NCBI RefSeq assembly: GCF_009905375.1
Contig: NW_027418176.1
Span: 1-64,000 of the forward strand
Length of the DNA: 64,000 nt
Source: Apium graveolens
Lineage: Eukaryota > Streptophyta > Magnoliopsida > Apiales > Apiaceae
Reading direction: 5' to 3'
Made by a program: the position numbers and the translations under genes. Positions within the stretch are counted from its first letter, which is position 1. Each line of letters starts with the position of its first letter. Positions 1-10,229 of the stretch are shown here, one piece after another. The notes beneath the pieces are model-generated. The model did not search any database. It saw only the letters and a program-made list of their open reading frames with translations, and had not been told where the DNA came from.

Positions 1-228
1 TGCTTAGCTTTTGCCACATTAAAGGTGGATGCTTTGGAACAATATTTTAGTGATTATGTTTGTATTGGCGCGTCCCCAAGATTTGCTTTATTTTCAGCTT
101 AGATGATTTTTTCTGTCTGGGATTTTAGAAATTTATGAAAAAACTAGAAACTTATTCTTATTATGTTTTTTGAGAGTTTTAGCTGAATATTTAAGTATAA
201 CTATTTTCTGAAAAGTTGGGGTATTACA
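1..228 (+). mobile_element. LTR, 3' end only (first LTR of a three-LTR chain)
   Basis: The 3' end of an LTR that starts before the window. It matches 1904-2141 and 3981-4219 almost base for base and ends GGGGTATTACA, followed at once by a primer-binding-site-like stretch. No coding sequence. Confidence 0.8.
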
Positions 229-444
229 GTTGTATTCAGAGCCTAGTTCTCCTTCCTGTACACTACCCTTTTAGGTTTAACCTGTGAGTTTGAGTTTGGT
301 TATTTGTTTTTCAAAAAAAAACTACTTTTATTTTTTTTTGGTTAAATATTTTCTGACTTTCTCGATGCAGAAATATTTTTGGTATCATTAAATGTTTTTT
401 GGTATGTTTAAATTTGGGACCTAATTTTTTTAAGGAGGGTAGAA
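229..444 (+). mobile_element. Mini internal region of LTR element (PBS and PPT only)
   Basis: About 216 bp between two LTRs. It opens with a decayed initiator-Met tRNA primer-binding site (GTATTCAGAGCCTAG) and closes with a purine tract (AAGGAGGGTAGAA, 432-444) directly before the next LTR. There is no gag or pol. The second spacer (2142-2355) is homologous along its whole length. Confidence 0.75.
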
Positions 445-2141
445 TGGTAATCCATGATTTTTGTAATTTATATATATACATTTTTCGCATTTTTATATTT
501 TGGTTCTATAAGAAAAATAATATTGATTATATAAATTTGTTATTAATCTAAAGACGCGTATTTTTATATTAAAATAACATTTCTAGTTATCTAAATATTA
601 AGTAAGGTTAAAAAATTGTTTTAATTTATATGTGCGAATTTTAATTTAATATAACATCTTCTCTTTTCACCTACTTCTATTTCCTATATTTTACTTATGT
701 ATTTTACAGTTTTTTGCATACTTCTATATATATATAATTAAATTACATTTTTGTGAACTTATGTCGACTATTCTAATTCACTTGTTATTAGTTTATTTTA
801 TTATTTAGTTCCATGGTTATGTGTATAACACTATAGTTTACTTAATTTGATCGTTTGATGTTGATTATTAAATATTTAGTTAATAATACCATTTTTTTTG
901 TAAATTTTAATGCATGAATTTAGGTTTATAATTACGTGTTTTGTGCATGCATAATAATTCATATGTTATATGTTAAATATATGTTTGATTTAGATATGCA
1001 TTTAGATTCCTCACCAACTAAATACATGCTCATTTATTAATTGGTTATACTTATTTTGTATAATGATATTTTCACACGTAAGGTTATGAAATTTATACAA
1101 CAAAATTTATATTTGGCCACTTGTATAATCATAAGCATATGTTACCTATTTTATTTATCTTTGTTATTTTTTTTAAGGATTATATAGATAGTAAATATTA
1201 AATGTACATCTATTTTATTCTTAATTTATATAGTTTACAATACTTGATTTATATTATTAATATATAAGGTATTATAAGTTGTTGAGTTTTTTTTTAATTT
1301 GTGGTACACTAGTTTTGAACTATTATATGAGAATGGTCCGTATTATAATGTCAATATGAATTTATTTGTTTACTTGTACTGACATTAATTGTTATTATGG
1401 GTTAAGCTTTATAAAGTTAAAGGGTGGTTAGCTTAGTGGCATGTACATGTTACATCCTCATTAGTATATTAAGTATATTTGTGTATGTCTAGGTTCATTT
1501 TGTCAACCTAATTTGGGAGATATTGCTATTAAGGTAAGTTAACTCTTCACACTTATTTATTTTAAAATCTTTTAAATATTTTTGCACTGCTTTGTTTTAA
1601 AATTTATGATCAAGTACCCCTGTTTTACAAATAAGAATTCCCAGTGAGCTCTGACTTATGAACCAGTTAGTAATTGCATATAGTTCCAGAACTAGCCTTT
1701 TATACTTTAGTAGGCAGTGCTACATGCCTCTTTTGATACTGTGTCACCAGGTATTTGTGGCGTTAGGCAGCTGTGGAATTTTATATCTTATGTCACATGT
1801 ATTTTCGAAAATTATTTTGTTTTATAAAATTATGATACTTGATCCACTAGTGTAGAACTGTTTTCCTTGCTGGGCTCTTAGCTCATTACTCACAATTTTC
1901 AGGTGCTTAGCTTTTGTGACATGTTAAAGGTGGATGCTTTGGAACAATATTTTAGTGATTATGTTTGTATTGGAGCTCCCTCCCCCAAGATTTGCTTTAT
2001 TTTCAGCTTAGATGATTTTATTTCTGTGTGGGATTTTAGAAATTTATGAAAAACTAGAAACTTATTCTTATTATGGATTTAATTTGGAGTTTTAGCTGAA
2101 TATTTAAGTATAACTATTTTCTGAAAAGTTGGGGTATTACA
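445..2141 (+). mobile_element. LTR, complete, about 1.70 kb (second of three)
   Basis: Starts TGGTAATCC (TGTAATAACC in the third LTR) and ends GGGGTATTACA, so the ends are inverted-repeat-like TG...CA. Compared with the LTR at 2356-4219 it lacks roughly 150 bp near 640, which is the part holding the TATA-like box and its upstream sequence. Otherwise the two align throughout. Small open frames inside (for example 1658-1855) show no recognisable protein. Confidence 0.8.
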
Positions 2142-2355
2142 GTTGGTATTGAGAGCCTAGGTTAGCTTCCTGTAGACTGCCCTTTTAGGTTTAACCTGTG
2201 AGTTATGAGTTTGGTTATTTGTGTTTCAAAAAAAAACTACTTTTATTTTTTTTGGTTAAATATTTTCCTTTGTCGATGCACAAATATTTTTGGTATCATT
2301 AAATGTTTTTGGTATGTTTAAATTTGGGGACCTAATTTTTTTAAGGAGGGTAGAA
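2142..2355 (+). mobile_element. Mini internal region of LTR element (PBS and PPT only)
   Basis: Starts GTTGGTATTGAGAGCCTAGG, close to the plant initiator-Met tRNA primer-binding site TGGTATCAGAGCC with one extra base. It ends in the purine tract AAGGAGGGTAGAA (2343-2355), with the LTR start TGTAATAACC following at once. At 214 bp it is far too short to code for anything, so the element must depend on another element's proteins. Confidence 0.8.
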
Positions 2356-4219
2356 TGTAATAACCATCATTTTTGTAATTATATATATATACATTTTTCG
2401 CATTTTTAATTATTTGGTTATATAAGAAAAATAATATTTTATGATATAGATTTGTTATTAAATCTAAAGACGCGTATTTTTATATTAAAAATAAACATTT
2501 CTAGTTATCTAAAATATTTAAGTAAGGTTAAAAAAATTGTTTTAATTTATATGTGCATAATTTTAATTTTATATATATTTATTTTACCACTAGAATTTAA
2601 TAATAGGTGTAGTTATGTTGTGTATATTTATTAGTACCTGTTATGTGTATTTGAAAAACTCAGTCAAACACTAAAACTTAACAAATAGATAATGTTTGTT
2701 TAAATTTGTGATCACGTACGCACAAACCCAATGAATGGGAGTATTGGTTGAACCAACTTGTGTATAAATAGGCTATTAGCATATGATTTTGTCTCTATAT
2801 AACATCTTCTCTGTTGAGGTACGTTCTATTTGCTATATTTTTACTTATGTATTTTACATGTTTATTGCATACTTCTATATATATATATAATTAAATTACA
2901 TTTTTGTGAACTTATGTATGACTATTCTAATTCACTTGTTATTAGTTTATTTTATTATTTAGTTCCATGGTTATGTGTATAACATCATAGTTTACTTAAT
3001 TTAATCATTTAGTTTGAGGTTGATTATTAAATGTTTTAGTTAATTATCACCATTTTTTGTAAATATTTAATGCATGAATTTATGTTTATAATTACGTGTT
3101 TGTGCTTGCATAATAATTCATATGTTATATGTTAAATATATTTTTGATTTAGATATGCATTTAGATTCGTGCACCAATTAAATATATGCTCATTTATTAA
3201 ATTGATTATACTTATTTTGTATAATGATATTTTCACATGTAAGGTTATGAAAATTTATACACCAATATTTATATTTTGTCCACTTGCATAATCATGAGCA
3301 TATGTTACCTATTTTATTTATCTTTGTTATTTTATTTTAAGGATTATATAGATAGTAAATATTAAATGTACATCTATTTTATTCTTAATTTAAATAGTTT
3401 ACATATACTTGATTTATTATTATTATATATAATGTATTTAAGTGTTGAGTTTTTTTTATTTGTGGGTACACTATTTTGAACTATTATATGAGAATTGTCC
3501 TATTTATATGTCAATATGAATTTATTTTGTTACTTGTAGTGACATTTAATTGTTATTATCGGTTAAGCTTTATAAAGTTAAAGTGTGGTTAGCTTAGTGG
3601 CATGTACATCTTAACATTCTGATTATTATATTAAGGTAAGTTAACTCTTTACACTTTATTTATTTTAAAATCTTTTAAATATTTTTGTACTACTTTTGTT
3701 TTAAAATTTATGGATCAAGTACCCTGTTTTACAAATAAGAATTCCCAGTGAGCTGTGACTTATGAACCTGTTAGTAATTGCACACATTTTTGACAGAAAT
3801 TATGAACTTTTGATAGTGTGTCACGAGGTATTTGTGGCCTTAGCGAGCTGTGGAATTTTATATCTTATGTCACATGGATTTTGGAAAATTATTTTTGTTT
3901 TATAAAATTATGATACTTGATTCACTAGTGTAGAAATGTTTTTTTGCTGGGCTCTTGGCTCATTACTCACGAATTTTCAGGTGCTTAGCTTTTGCGACAT
4001 CTTAAAGGTGGATGCTTTGTAACAATATTTTAGTGATTATGTTTATATTGGAGCTGCTTCTCCCAAGATTTGCTTTATTTTCGGCTTAGACGATTTTATT
4101 TCTGTCTGGGATTTTAGAAATTTATGAAAAACTAGAAACTTATTCTTATTATGGATTTAATTTGGAGTTTTAGGTGAATATTTAAGTATAACTATTTTCT
4201 GAAAAGTTGGGGTTTTACA
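2356..4219 (+). mobile_element. LTR, complete, about 1.86 kb (third of three)
   Basis: Runs from TGTAATAACC to GGGGTTTTACA. The last part (3981-4219) is near-identical to 1-228 and 1904-2141. Just after 4219 the sequence becomes a minus-strand Copia gag relic, and homologous relics at 18410, 47510 and 58850 continue leftwards, so the LTR chain was inserted into that relic. Confidence 0.8.
2763..2770 (+). promoter_or_regulatory. TATA-like box of LTR promoter
   Basis: TATAAATA followed by GG about 400 bp into the third LTR, at the expected U3 position. The segment holding it is absent from the second LTR (445-2141). Placement as a promoter is inferred from motif and position only. Confidence 0.45.
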
Positions 4220-4960
4220 AATTTTACTTCCTCAATAATTTTGAAAGCCATCATGAGTATTTGAGACTCAGTGTCAGACTATAAAATCACGGCCTTTCAT
4301 TTTGAAATGGCTATTTCTTGCAAATTTCTCTCTTGTTTTTCCTCTACCGTGAGAGAAACATGTCTTGTCACATTTCATCTTACTTTTCTACTCCATCTCC
4401 TGGTCATTAGTTTTCAGAATTCCATATATCTTAACTAGGGATTTGTCTTCAAGATCATAGTTATCCCTTATTGATATAACTTTCAAGTCACACTTTTGAG
4501 GAAGTCCAAGAAGAACCTTCAAGTTTGAATCTGCTAGATCATACTCTATGTCAACAAGTGACAAATCATTCAACAATTTCTCAAATCTATCATCGATTTC
4601 AAACAAAGACTCATCAACTTTTGAGTCAAAGTGCTCATACTGGTGATTGATTATTGTCCTTCGAATCTTCTTGATAGGGGTTACACTTAACCACCAAAGT
4701 GGCTCAAATTTCCTTGGTTGTTTTGCATCGAATAAACCTAGGGGACATCACACTGTCTAGATTGTTATGCAAAAATGTCCAACTTTTCCATTTTTTTCTT
4801 GACCACAAATAGCAACAACCAGTTTCATGGGCTAATGAGGTCCATCATAAATCCCTTCTAGTATTCAAGATGTGTTACCTGCAGACATATAGTCATCTCG
4901 ACTTTACAGAAATGATATTCATTAATTTTCAAGATTGGAAATTTGAGGGTTTCATATCTG
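4220..4960 (-). pseudogene. Copia gag relic (UBN2 type), left part lost, module m of unit 1
   Basis: On the minus strand the readable stretch 4606-4388 has the plant Copia gag (UBN2) signature: FEIDDRFEKLLNDLSLVDIEYD, then SNLKVLLGLPQKCDLK, then LEDKSLVKIYGILKTN. Upstream on that strand are decayed traces of the gag N-terminal half. The C-terminal, zinc-knuckle part is missing because the LTR chain ending at 4219 interrupts it. There is no intact frame. Four longer relatives lie at 18030, 47130, 51690 and 58520. Confidence 0.8.
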
Positions 4961-5059
4961 TTCATATTGTTTTTGATTTGGTTTATGGCTAATGGTGACA
5001 GCACATTTTGTTGAGTTTCATTATCTGCTTGTGGATCTTAAAGTGATTTTATATAAACA

Positions 5060-5515
5060 CCAAGCTTTGATATCAATTTTTAGGCCTTTAATTACCTATA
5101 GAGGGGGTCAATATAATTATAACAATCAAATCCAATTATGTACTCAATAATGAACAATAGTTTTTATATTATTGAATAAAAACTTATTACAAAATTCTCT
5201 AGCTCAAGTATGAGCAAATATCTTGAGAGCTTGTAGGTTATGTGTATGATAAAATAAATGCACCAGTTTTAACCTACTAGTGTTAACCTAATTTCTGCTT
5301 ATATACTGCACACTTAGACAATCAATATAAAGATAAAATCAATAAGGAATCCTAATACATATGCTATAATATCAAAAAAATACTAATATGAATAATGTTG
5401 ATGAGAAGTATTCATCAATAAATACTGATGAGGTCATTTTTGTTAAACTCTCATATGAAATACTAATGGAAAAAATATGATAGTTATATACTAATATCAT
5501 CAACTTTTGACACCA
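5060..5515 (-). mobile_element. Copia LTR and primer-binding site relic, module b of unit 1
   Basis: On the minus strand TTGATATCAAAGCTTGG (5076-5060) resembles the Met-tRNA primer-binding site TTGGTATCAGAGC. It sits between the gag relic to its left and about 435 bp of LTR-like sequence to its right. That LTR has a minus-strand TATATAAG (about 5298-5305) and would begin GTTGATGATATTAG near 5514. Order LTR-PBS-gag on one strand supports a single fossil element. Confidence 0.6.
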
Positions 5516-7030
5516 ATTTTTTTGAAGGTTTATAAGCCATTTTTTAATTTTAGGAAATCAGAATTCAATTCCCACCGACATCGGTAGGTTCCGCCTTTGG
5601 ACAAAAATTGAGGTATGTTCTCGGATTTGACAAACTTTGAATTTAAATTTTGATCTCCTTTTTTAATAGTTTTTCTCGGAATTTGGTGATCTTATAAGTT
5701 TTCTATATTTTCTTAAAATATTTGCAAGGAAAGAAATGTTTATTCAAATAACTAATTCTGATTAAAATTACTCAAAGAAGTATAAAAAATGGGGAGTACA
5801 AAATATAAGTAATGTAAATGATAATAGTCATTTCATACCAAAGTCAATATAAATGATGAATTATTTAAAATCTTAGGCCAAACTTAGTAGAATATACTTC
5901 ATCCCATAATACATGTTTTTTGAACTTTGTTCATGTAAAATTAATAATTTTACATATCTTTTTAAAATAATTATTTTTTTGAATTAAAGTTTAATATTAA
6001 TAATTTTATTCAAAAAATGAAATTCTAGAAATAATTTTTTTACGTATCTTTTTTATTCATCTTAAAAAAATAACTGAATTATATTTTGGTACATATTTGA
6101 CAAAGTAATGTTCTTTTTGCATTTCATACCCACCTTGTGAAAAGACCCAAAATTTGTTGGAAAACTTGTCTATTGAAAATTTTGAGTTACAAAACAAGTT
6201 TATAAATATAAACATTGTTTTAAATAATAAATTTTATTAGAATTGAAAATATTAAAAATCTTCATTATAATTATGTTAAAGTACAAATGGTCAAGTCAAA
6301 CAACTTTTATACTTGGACACTATCAGTGCATTTCTCATTGAATTTCTTCCCAATTTATATTTTTCCCAATCAACCAGTGAATGAATATGGTATATGTAGT
6401 GTTACCCACAATATATTGTCATTTTACATGTTTAAATCAAATTGACTAAGAATAAAATAAAAATCTACAATCATATTATGGTTCATTTTAATTCCTATGT
6501 TTAAATAAACATAGCAATTAGTAAATATTTTTAAAAATTGTATTGTCAAAAATTTGGTATGCTATCTTATACCTCTAGAAATTTAATTTGATTAAATGTT
6601 GTCATGGTAATATTAATTTTTACATGACCAATAATATCTGAATTATTGTGACAGGTTTTTAAGACTTGAATGTATGATAGTAGTACTTCTATTATTCTTA
6701 GTTAGGGTTGTAGTAGTACAAATATTATTCTTAGTTGAGGTGAGTAGGGAATTAATATATAATTTCACTAAATAAAATTTAAAATTTTTGAGAAAATATC
6801 ATTTTTAGTTAAGTTTTTTATACAATGCTTACCACTTAATTTATAGAATCTCATTTTATTTACAATAAAAAATAAATTAGAGTAATGCTTGTTTACTTAT
6901 GGTTGTAAATCAACACCCAATTAGTTTGTATAATACATGGAGCAGACTTCGTTAAATTATATTTTTATAAAAAGAAAAAAATTGAATTTGTAATAAGAAA
7001 TTGATACTAAGATAAAAAACAATTTAAACT
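5516..7030. repeat. A+T-rich spacer repeat, module c of unit 1
   Basis: About 1.5 kb with no open frame worth reporting. Homologous stretches occur at 19690-20991, 26900-27235, 31600-33400 and 60115-61915, which defines it as part of the amplified unit. Around 5890 it carries CTTCATCCCATAATACATG, like one end of a Stowaway-type MITE, but no matching second end is visible. Confidence 0.6.
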
Positions 7031-7033
7031 AAA

Positions 7034-7140
7034 TTGGGCCCATTGAAACCCATGATATACAATTGGGCCTGCAAAATATAGGATATTAAAAAGGTAGGTA
7101 AAACCCTAATATCATATTAAAAAGGTAGGTAAAACCCTAA
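7034..7140 (+). promoter_or_regulatory. Housekeeping-type promoter: site II and telo-box motifs
   Basis: Two TTGGGCC motifs (7034-7041 and 7063-7070) are followed by two AAACCCTAA telo-boxes (7101-7109 and 7132-7140). In plants this combination is typical of promoters of ribosomal-protein and other translation or cell-growth genes. The telo-box segment (about 31 bp from ATATTAAAAAGG) is duplicated here and single in the copies at 33409 and 42755. It lies 140 bp before the first ATG of the gene model at 7280. Function is inferred. Confidence 0.5.
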
Positions 7141-7275
7141 TATCAGCACAAGCGCCCTCCTTACAAACAAAATGAATTTGTACATGGCCATGAAATAGGC
7201 CATGAAATAGTGTTTTGGAGTTATTTATTTTTTCTATGAAAAAAGTGTTTTGGTGCTCTAAGGTTAAACACATCT

Positions 7276-7323
7276 CCAAATGAATTGGTGGAGGACTAAC
7301 CAAATGAATTGGTGGAGGACTAA
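7276..7323 (+). repeat. 24-bp direct repeat containing the start codon
   Basis: CCAAATGAATTGGTGGAGG plus ACTAA occurs twice back to back (7276-7299 and 7300-7323), giving two in-frame ATGs and the doubled peptide MNWWRTNQ / MNWWRTKW. The duplication is present in every complete copy of the module (33610, 42915, 62118). Confidence 0.85.
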
Positions 7324-8833
7324 GTGGATAAGGTTTACGAGTTATCATGAATTGATGTTATTTAACAAAGTTAAGGTAATAATTTATATTTCCCCATTTC
7401 TTCATTTTCTTTTCATATGTGTTATTTGCATAAACTTTTGGTAGAAATCAAACACTAAAATAAGTATCCCATTTTCCTTGTATATATGTATGTAGATTTA
7501 AATGGAATGTCACTTGTATTTGTTTTTACATGACCTCTATGTCAAGAATTATCCTTTCAAGATTATATGTCACGGTTAGAAAAAAAGTCAGTTACATTTG
7601 TATTAATTTTTTTTGTTCCTCATAAATAATCATATACATGATATATGAAAAAAAGAAAATTTATAGAAAAGAAGCCCACACATTATTTATATTTTATGTT
7701 CATATTTGTTGAATTATACTATTAAATTTATTTTATGTTTATGTATGACCTTACTTTAGAGATATTTTCACAGGAATTATATTTTTCTGGCTACTTTCAA
7801 CAATTTCCGAAAATAATGAAGAAAATGCTCCAAGTACCTTCCCTTTCTCTTCATCAATATACGGTGTAAGGTTTCTTTGTTATTCTTTAACTTTTACCAT
7901 GCCAATATATATTATTAATATAAATGCAGATAGTACAAGTGGATCTATGTGGGGTGTTTTTTTTTCCTAATGTATATATGACAAACAACTCTAAATTACT
8001 CTTTGTTGACCTAATAAAACACAAGTTTACTTATATTCGGAGTTTCCCATCTCACGAAGCCCCATCACTTTTTAACTTCATTTCACAACACACATGGTTG
8101 AAAATGAGATTTCTTACTTCATAGAGATGTAGGCTTTGTTTGGGATATTTTTAGTGTTGGAAGAACTTATATTTTCAATACATGAATAGGTAGGGTCACC
8201 ATTTTCAGCCTCACTAGAACCCGTTGCTTAGTAACTTCTGTAGATCCGTAACTATTTGAAAAGTATAGAGTTATGGTTTTTCTTTAATCCAGTAGTGATA
8301 TTATTGGCGGTGGCACTGGTGATGGTAATTTTACTAGTCCAATTGGTGGCACTAGTAGTCGTAATCTTAGGAGTGGAATTAGTGGTGGGATTGTTGGTGG
8401 TGAAGTTCGTGCTAACTTAAAAAGTATCATTGGTGGTAACTTTAATAATTGCATAAGTGGTAGTAGCATTAGTGGTATAATGGGTAGTTTTAAAAGTGGG
8501 ATTGGTGGCAGCATGACTAGCATCTTTAGTGGTTACATTGGTGGTACCAGAAATGATAATATTAGTAGTGGATTTGCTGGCATTGATGGTGCCATTGGTC
8601 CGGGTGCTCTTATTAGTGCAATTGGTGGCATTGAAAGCAGTAATCTTTGCAGGAGAATTGGTGGTGGTATTATTGGTGTTGGTGTTGAAGTTTGTGCTAG
8701 CTTAAGCAGTTCCATTTATGGCCAGTTTAATTATGGTATTACAGGTGGTAGCTTTGATGTTATATTGGTTAGTCTTATTAGTGGCATTGGTGGTGGCATT
8801 GGTGGTAGCTTAATGGAACTGCAGATAGTATGA
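7280..8833 (+). CDS. Candidate three-exon gene for a Gly/Ser/Ile-rich protein (242 codons)
   Basis: Model: exon 1 7280-7375, exon 2 7774-7865, exon 3 8293-8833. Both introns are GT...AG (GTAATA...TTTCACAG; GTAAGG...TTAATCCAG). Phases 0 and 2 join into one open frame ending TGA at 8831-8833. Exon 1 has an in-frame stop at 7265-7267 upstream, so 7280 is the first ATG; it encodes MNWWRTNQMNWWRTKW and ends LMLFNKVK. Exon 2 encodes ELYFSGYFQQFPKIMKKMLQ and ten more residues. Exon 3 (about 180 residues) is a low-complexity run of SGIGGS, IGGT and SGYIGG-like units with few charged residues. No signal peptide or known domain is recognised. A site II/telo-box promoter lies just upstream. The splice model is inferred; the open, phase-matched frame is seen. 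It could also be a decayed gene that is open by chance. The 3' end is cut by a tandem duplication starting at 8832, so the original C-terminus may differ. Confidence 0.45.
7640..8831 (+). repeat. Tandem duplication, first copy (1192-bp period)
   Basis: GATATATGAAAAAAA at 7640 recurs at 8832, and from there intron 1 end, exon 2, intron 2 and exon 3 of the Gly-rich gene repeat to about 10023. Only unit 1 carries this duplication. It places the first copy's stop codon right at the junction. Confidence 0.8.
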
Positions 8834-10208
8834 TATATGAAAAAAATGAAAATTTATAGAAAAGAAGCCCACGTATTATTTATATTTTATGTTCATATTT
8901 GTTGAATTATACTATTAAATTTATTTTATGTTTATGTATAACCTTACTTTAGAGACATTTTCACAAGAATTATATTTTTCTTGCTACTTGCAACAAGTTC
9001 CAAAAATAATGAAGAAAATACTCTGAGTGCCTTCCCGTTTCTCTTCATCAATGTACGGTGTCACGTTTCTTTATTATTCTTTAACTTTTACCATGCCAAT
9101 ATATATTATTAATATAAATGCAGATAGTACAAGTGGATCTATGTGGGGTGTATTTTTTTCTAATGTATATAAGACAAACAACTCTAAATTATTCTTTGTT
9201 GACCTAATAAAACACGAAGTTTACTTATATTAGGAGTTTCCCATCTCACTAAGCCCCGTCACTTTTTAACTTCATTTCACAACACACGTGGTTGAAAAAG
9301 AGATTTCTTACTTGATAGAGATGTAGGCTTTGTTTGGGAAATTTTTAGTGTTGGAAGAACTTATATTTTCAATACATGAATTGGTAGGGTCACCATTTTC
9401 AGCCTCACTAGAACCTGTTGCTTAGTAACTTCTATAGATCGGTAACTATTTCAAAAGTATAAAGTTGTGGTTTTTCTTTATTCCAGTAGTAATATTGTTG
9501 GCGGTGTCACTGGTGATGGTAATTTTACTAGTCCAATTGGTGGCACTAGTAGTCGTAATCTTAGGAGTGGAATCGGTGGTGGGATTGTTGGTGGTGAAAT
9601 TCGTGCTAACTTAAAAAGTATCATTGGTGGTAACTTTAATAATGGCATAAGTGATAGTAGCATTAGTGGTATAATGTGTAGTTTTAAAAGTGGGATTGGT
9701 GGCAGCATGACTAGCATCTTAGTGGTTATATTGGTGGTACCAGAAATGATAATATTAGTAGTGGATTTGCTGGCATTGATGGTGCCATTGGTCCGGGTGC
9801 TCTTATTAGTGCAATTGGTGGCATTGAAAGCGGTAATCTTTGCAGGAGAATTGGTGGTGGTATTATTAGTGTTGGTGTTGAAGTTCGTGCTAGCTTAAGC
9901 AGTTCCATTTATGGCCAATTTAATTATGGTATTACAGGTGGTAGCATTGATGTTATATTGGTTAATCTTAGTAATGGCATTGGTGGTAGCTTAGTGGTCC
10001 TATTGGTAGCTTAGTGGTTGTATTATTGGTGTTGGTGTTAAAGTTCGTGCTAGCTTAAGCAGTTCCATTTATGGCCAGTTTAATTATGGTATTACAGGTG
10101 GTAGCATTGATGTTATATTGGTTAGTCTTAGTAGTGGCAATTTATTGTAGCATTGCTAGTAGCTTTAGTGGTAGCACTGGTTGTATATTAGGTAATATTA
10201 TTAGTTGA
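8832..10208 (+). pseudogene. Second, broken copy of the Gly/Ser/Ile-rich gene
   Basis: Homologous to 7640-8831 plus a longer 3' part. The exon 2 equivalent (from 8976) has a changed acceptor (CACAAG), an early TGA and a destroyed donor (GTGTCACG). The exon 3 equivalent starts at 9487 after TTCCAG and is open to 9720, then loses frame by deletion of a T in the CATCTTTAGTGG motif. Inside it a roughly 160-bp unit beginning GTTGGTGTTGAAG is repeated at 9871 and 10031. The last exon end, GTAATATTATTAGTTGA, is probably the true original terminus of the family and is shared by all full copies. Confidence 0.7.
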
Positions 10209-10229
10209 TTTAGCTTCGGAGATGGTGGT

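Noticed and set aside
5885..6120. Stowaway-like end CTTCATCCCATAATACATG in module c
   Set aside because: Only one end resembles a MITE; no inverted partner or TA duplication is visible within several hundred bases.
8284..8715. Minus-strand open frames rich in Leu/Pro (for example 8523-8284, 8715-8533, 9717-9478, 63528-63340)
   Set aside because: They are the antisense of GGT/AGT-rich repeat DNA. The plus strand carries the splice-consistent frame, and these have no promoter or domain.
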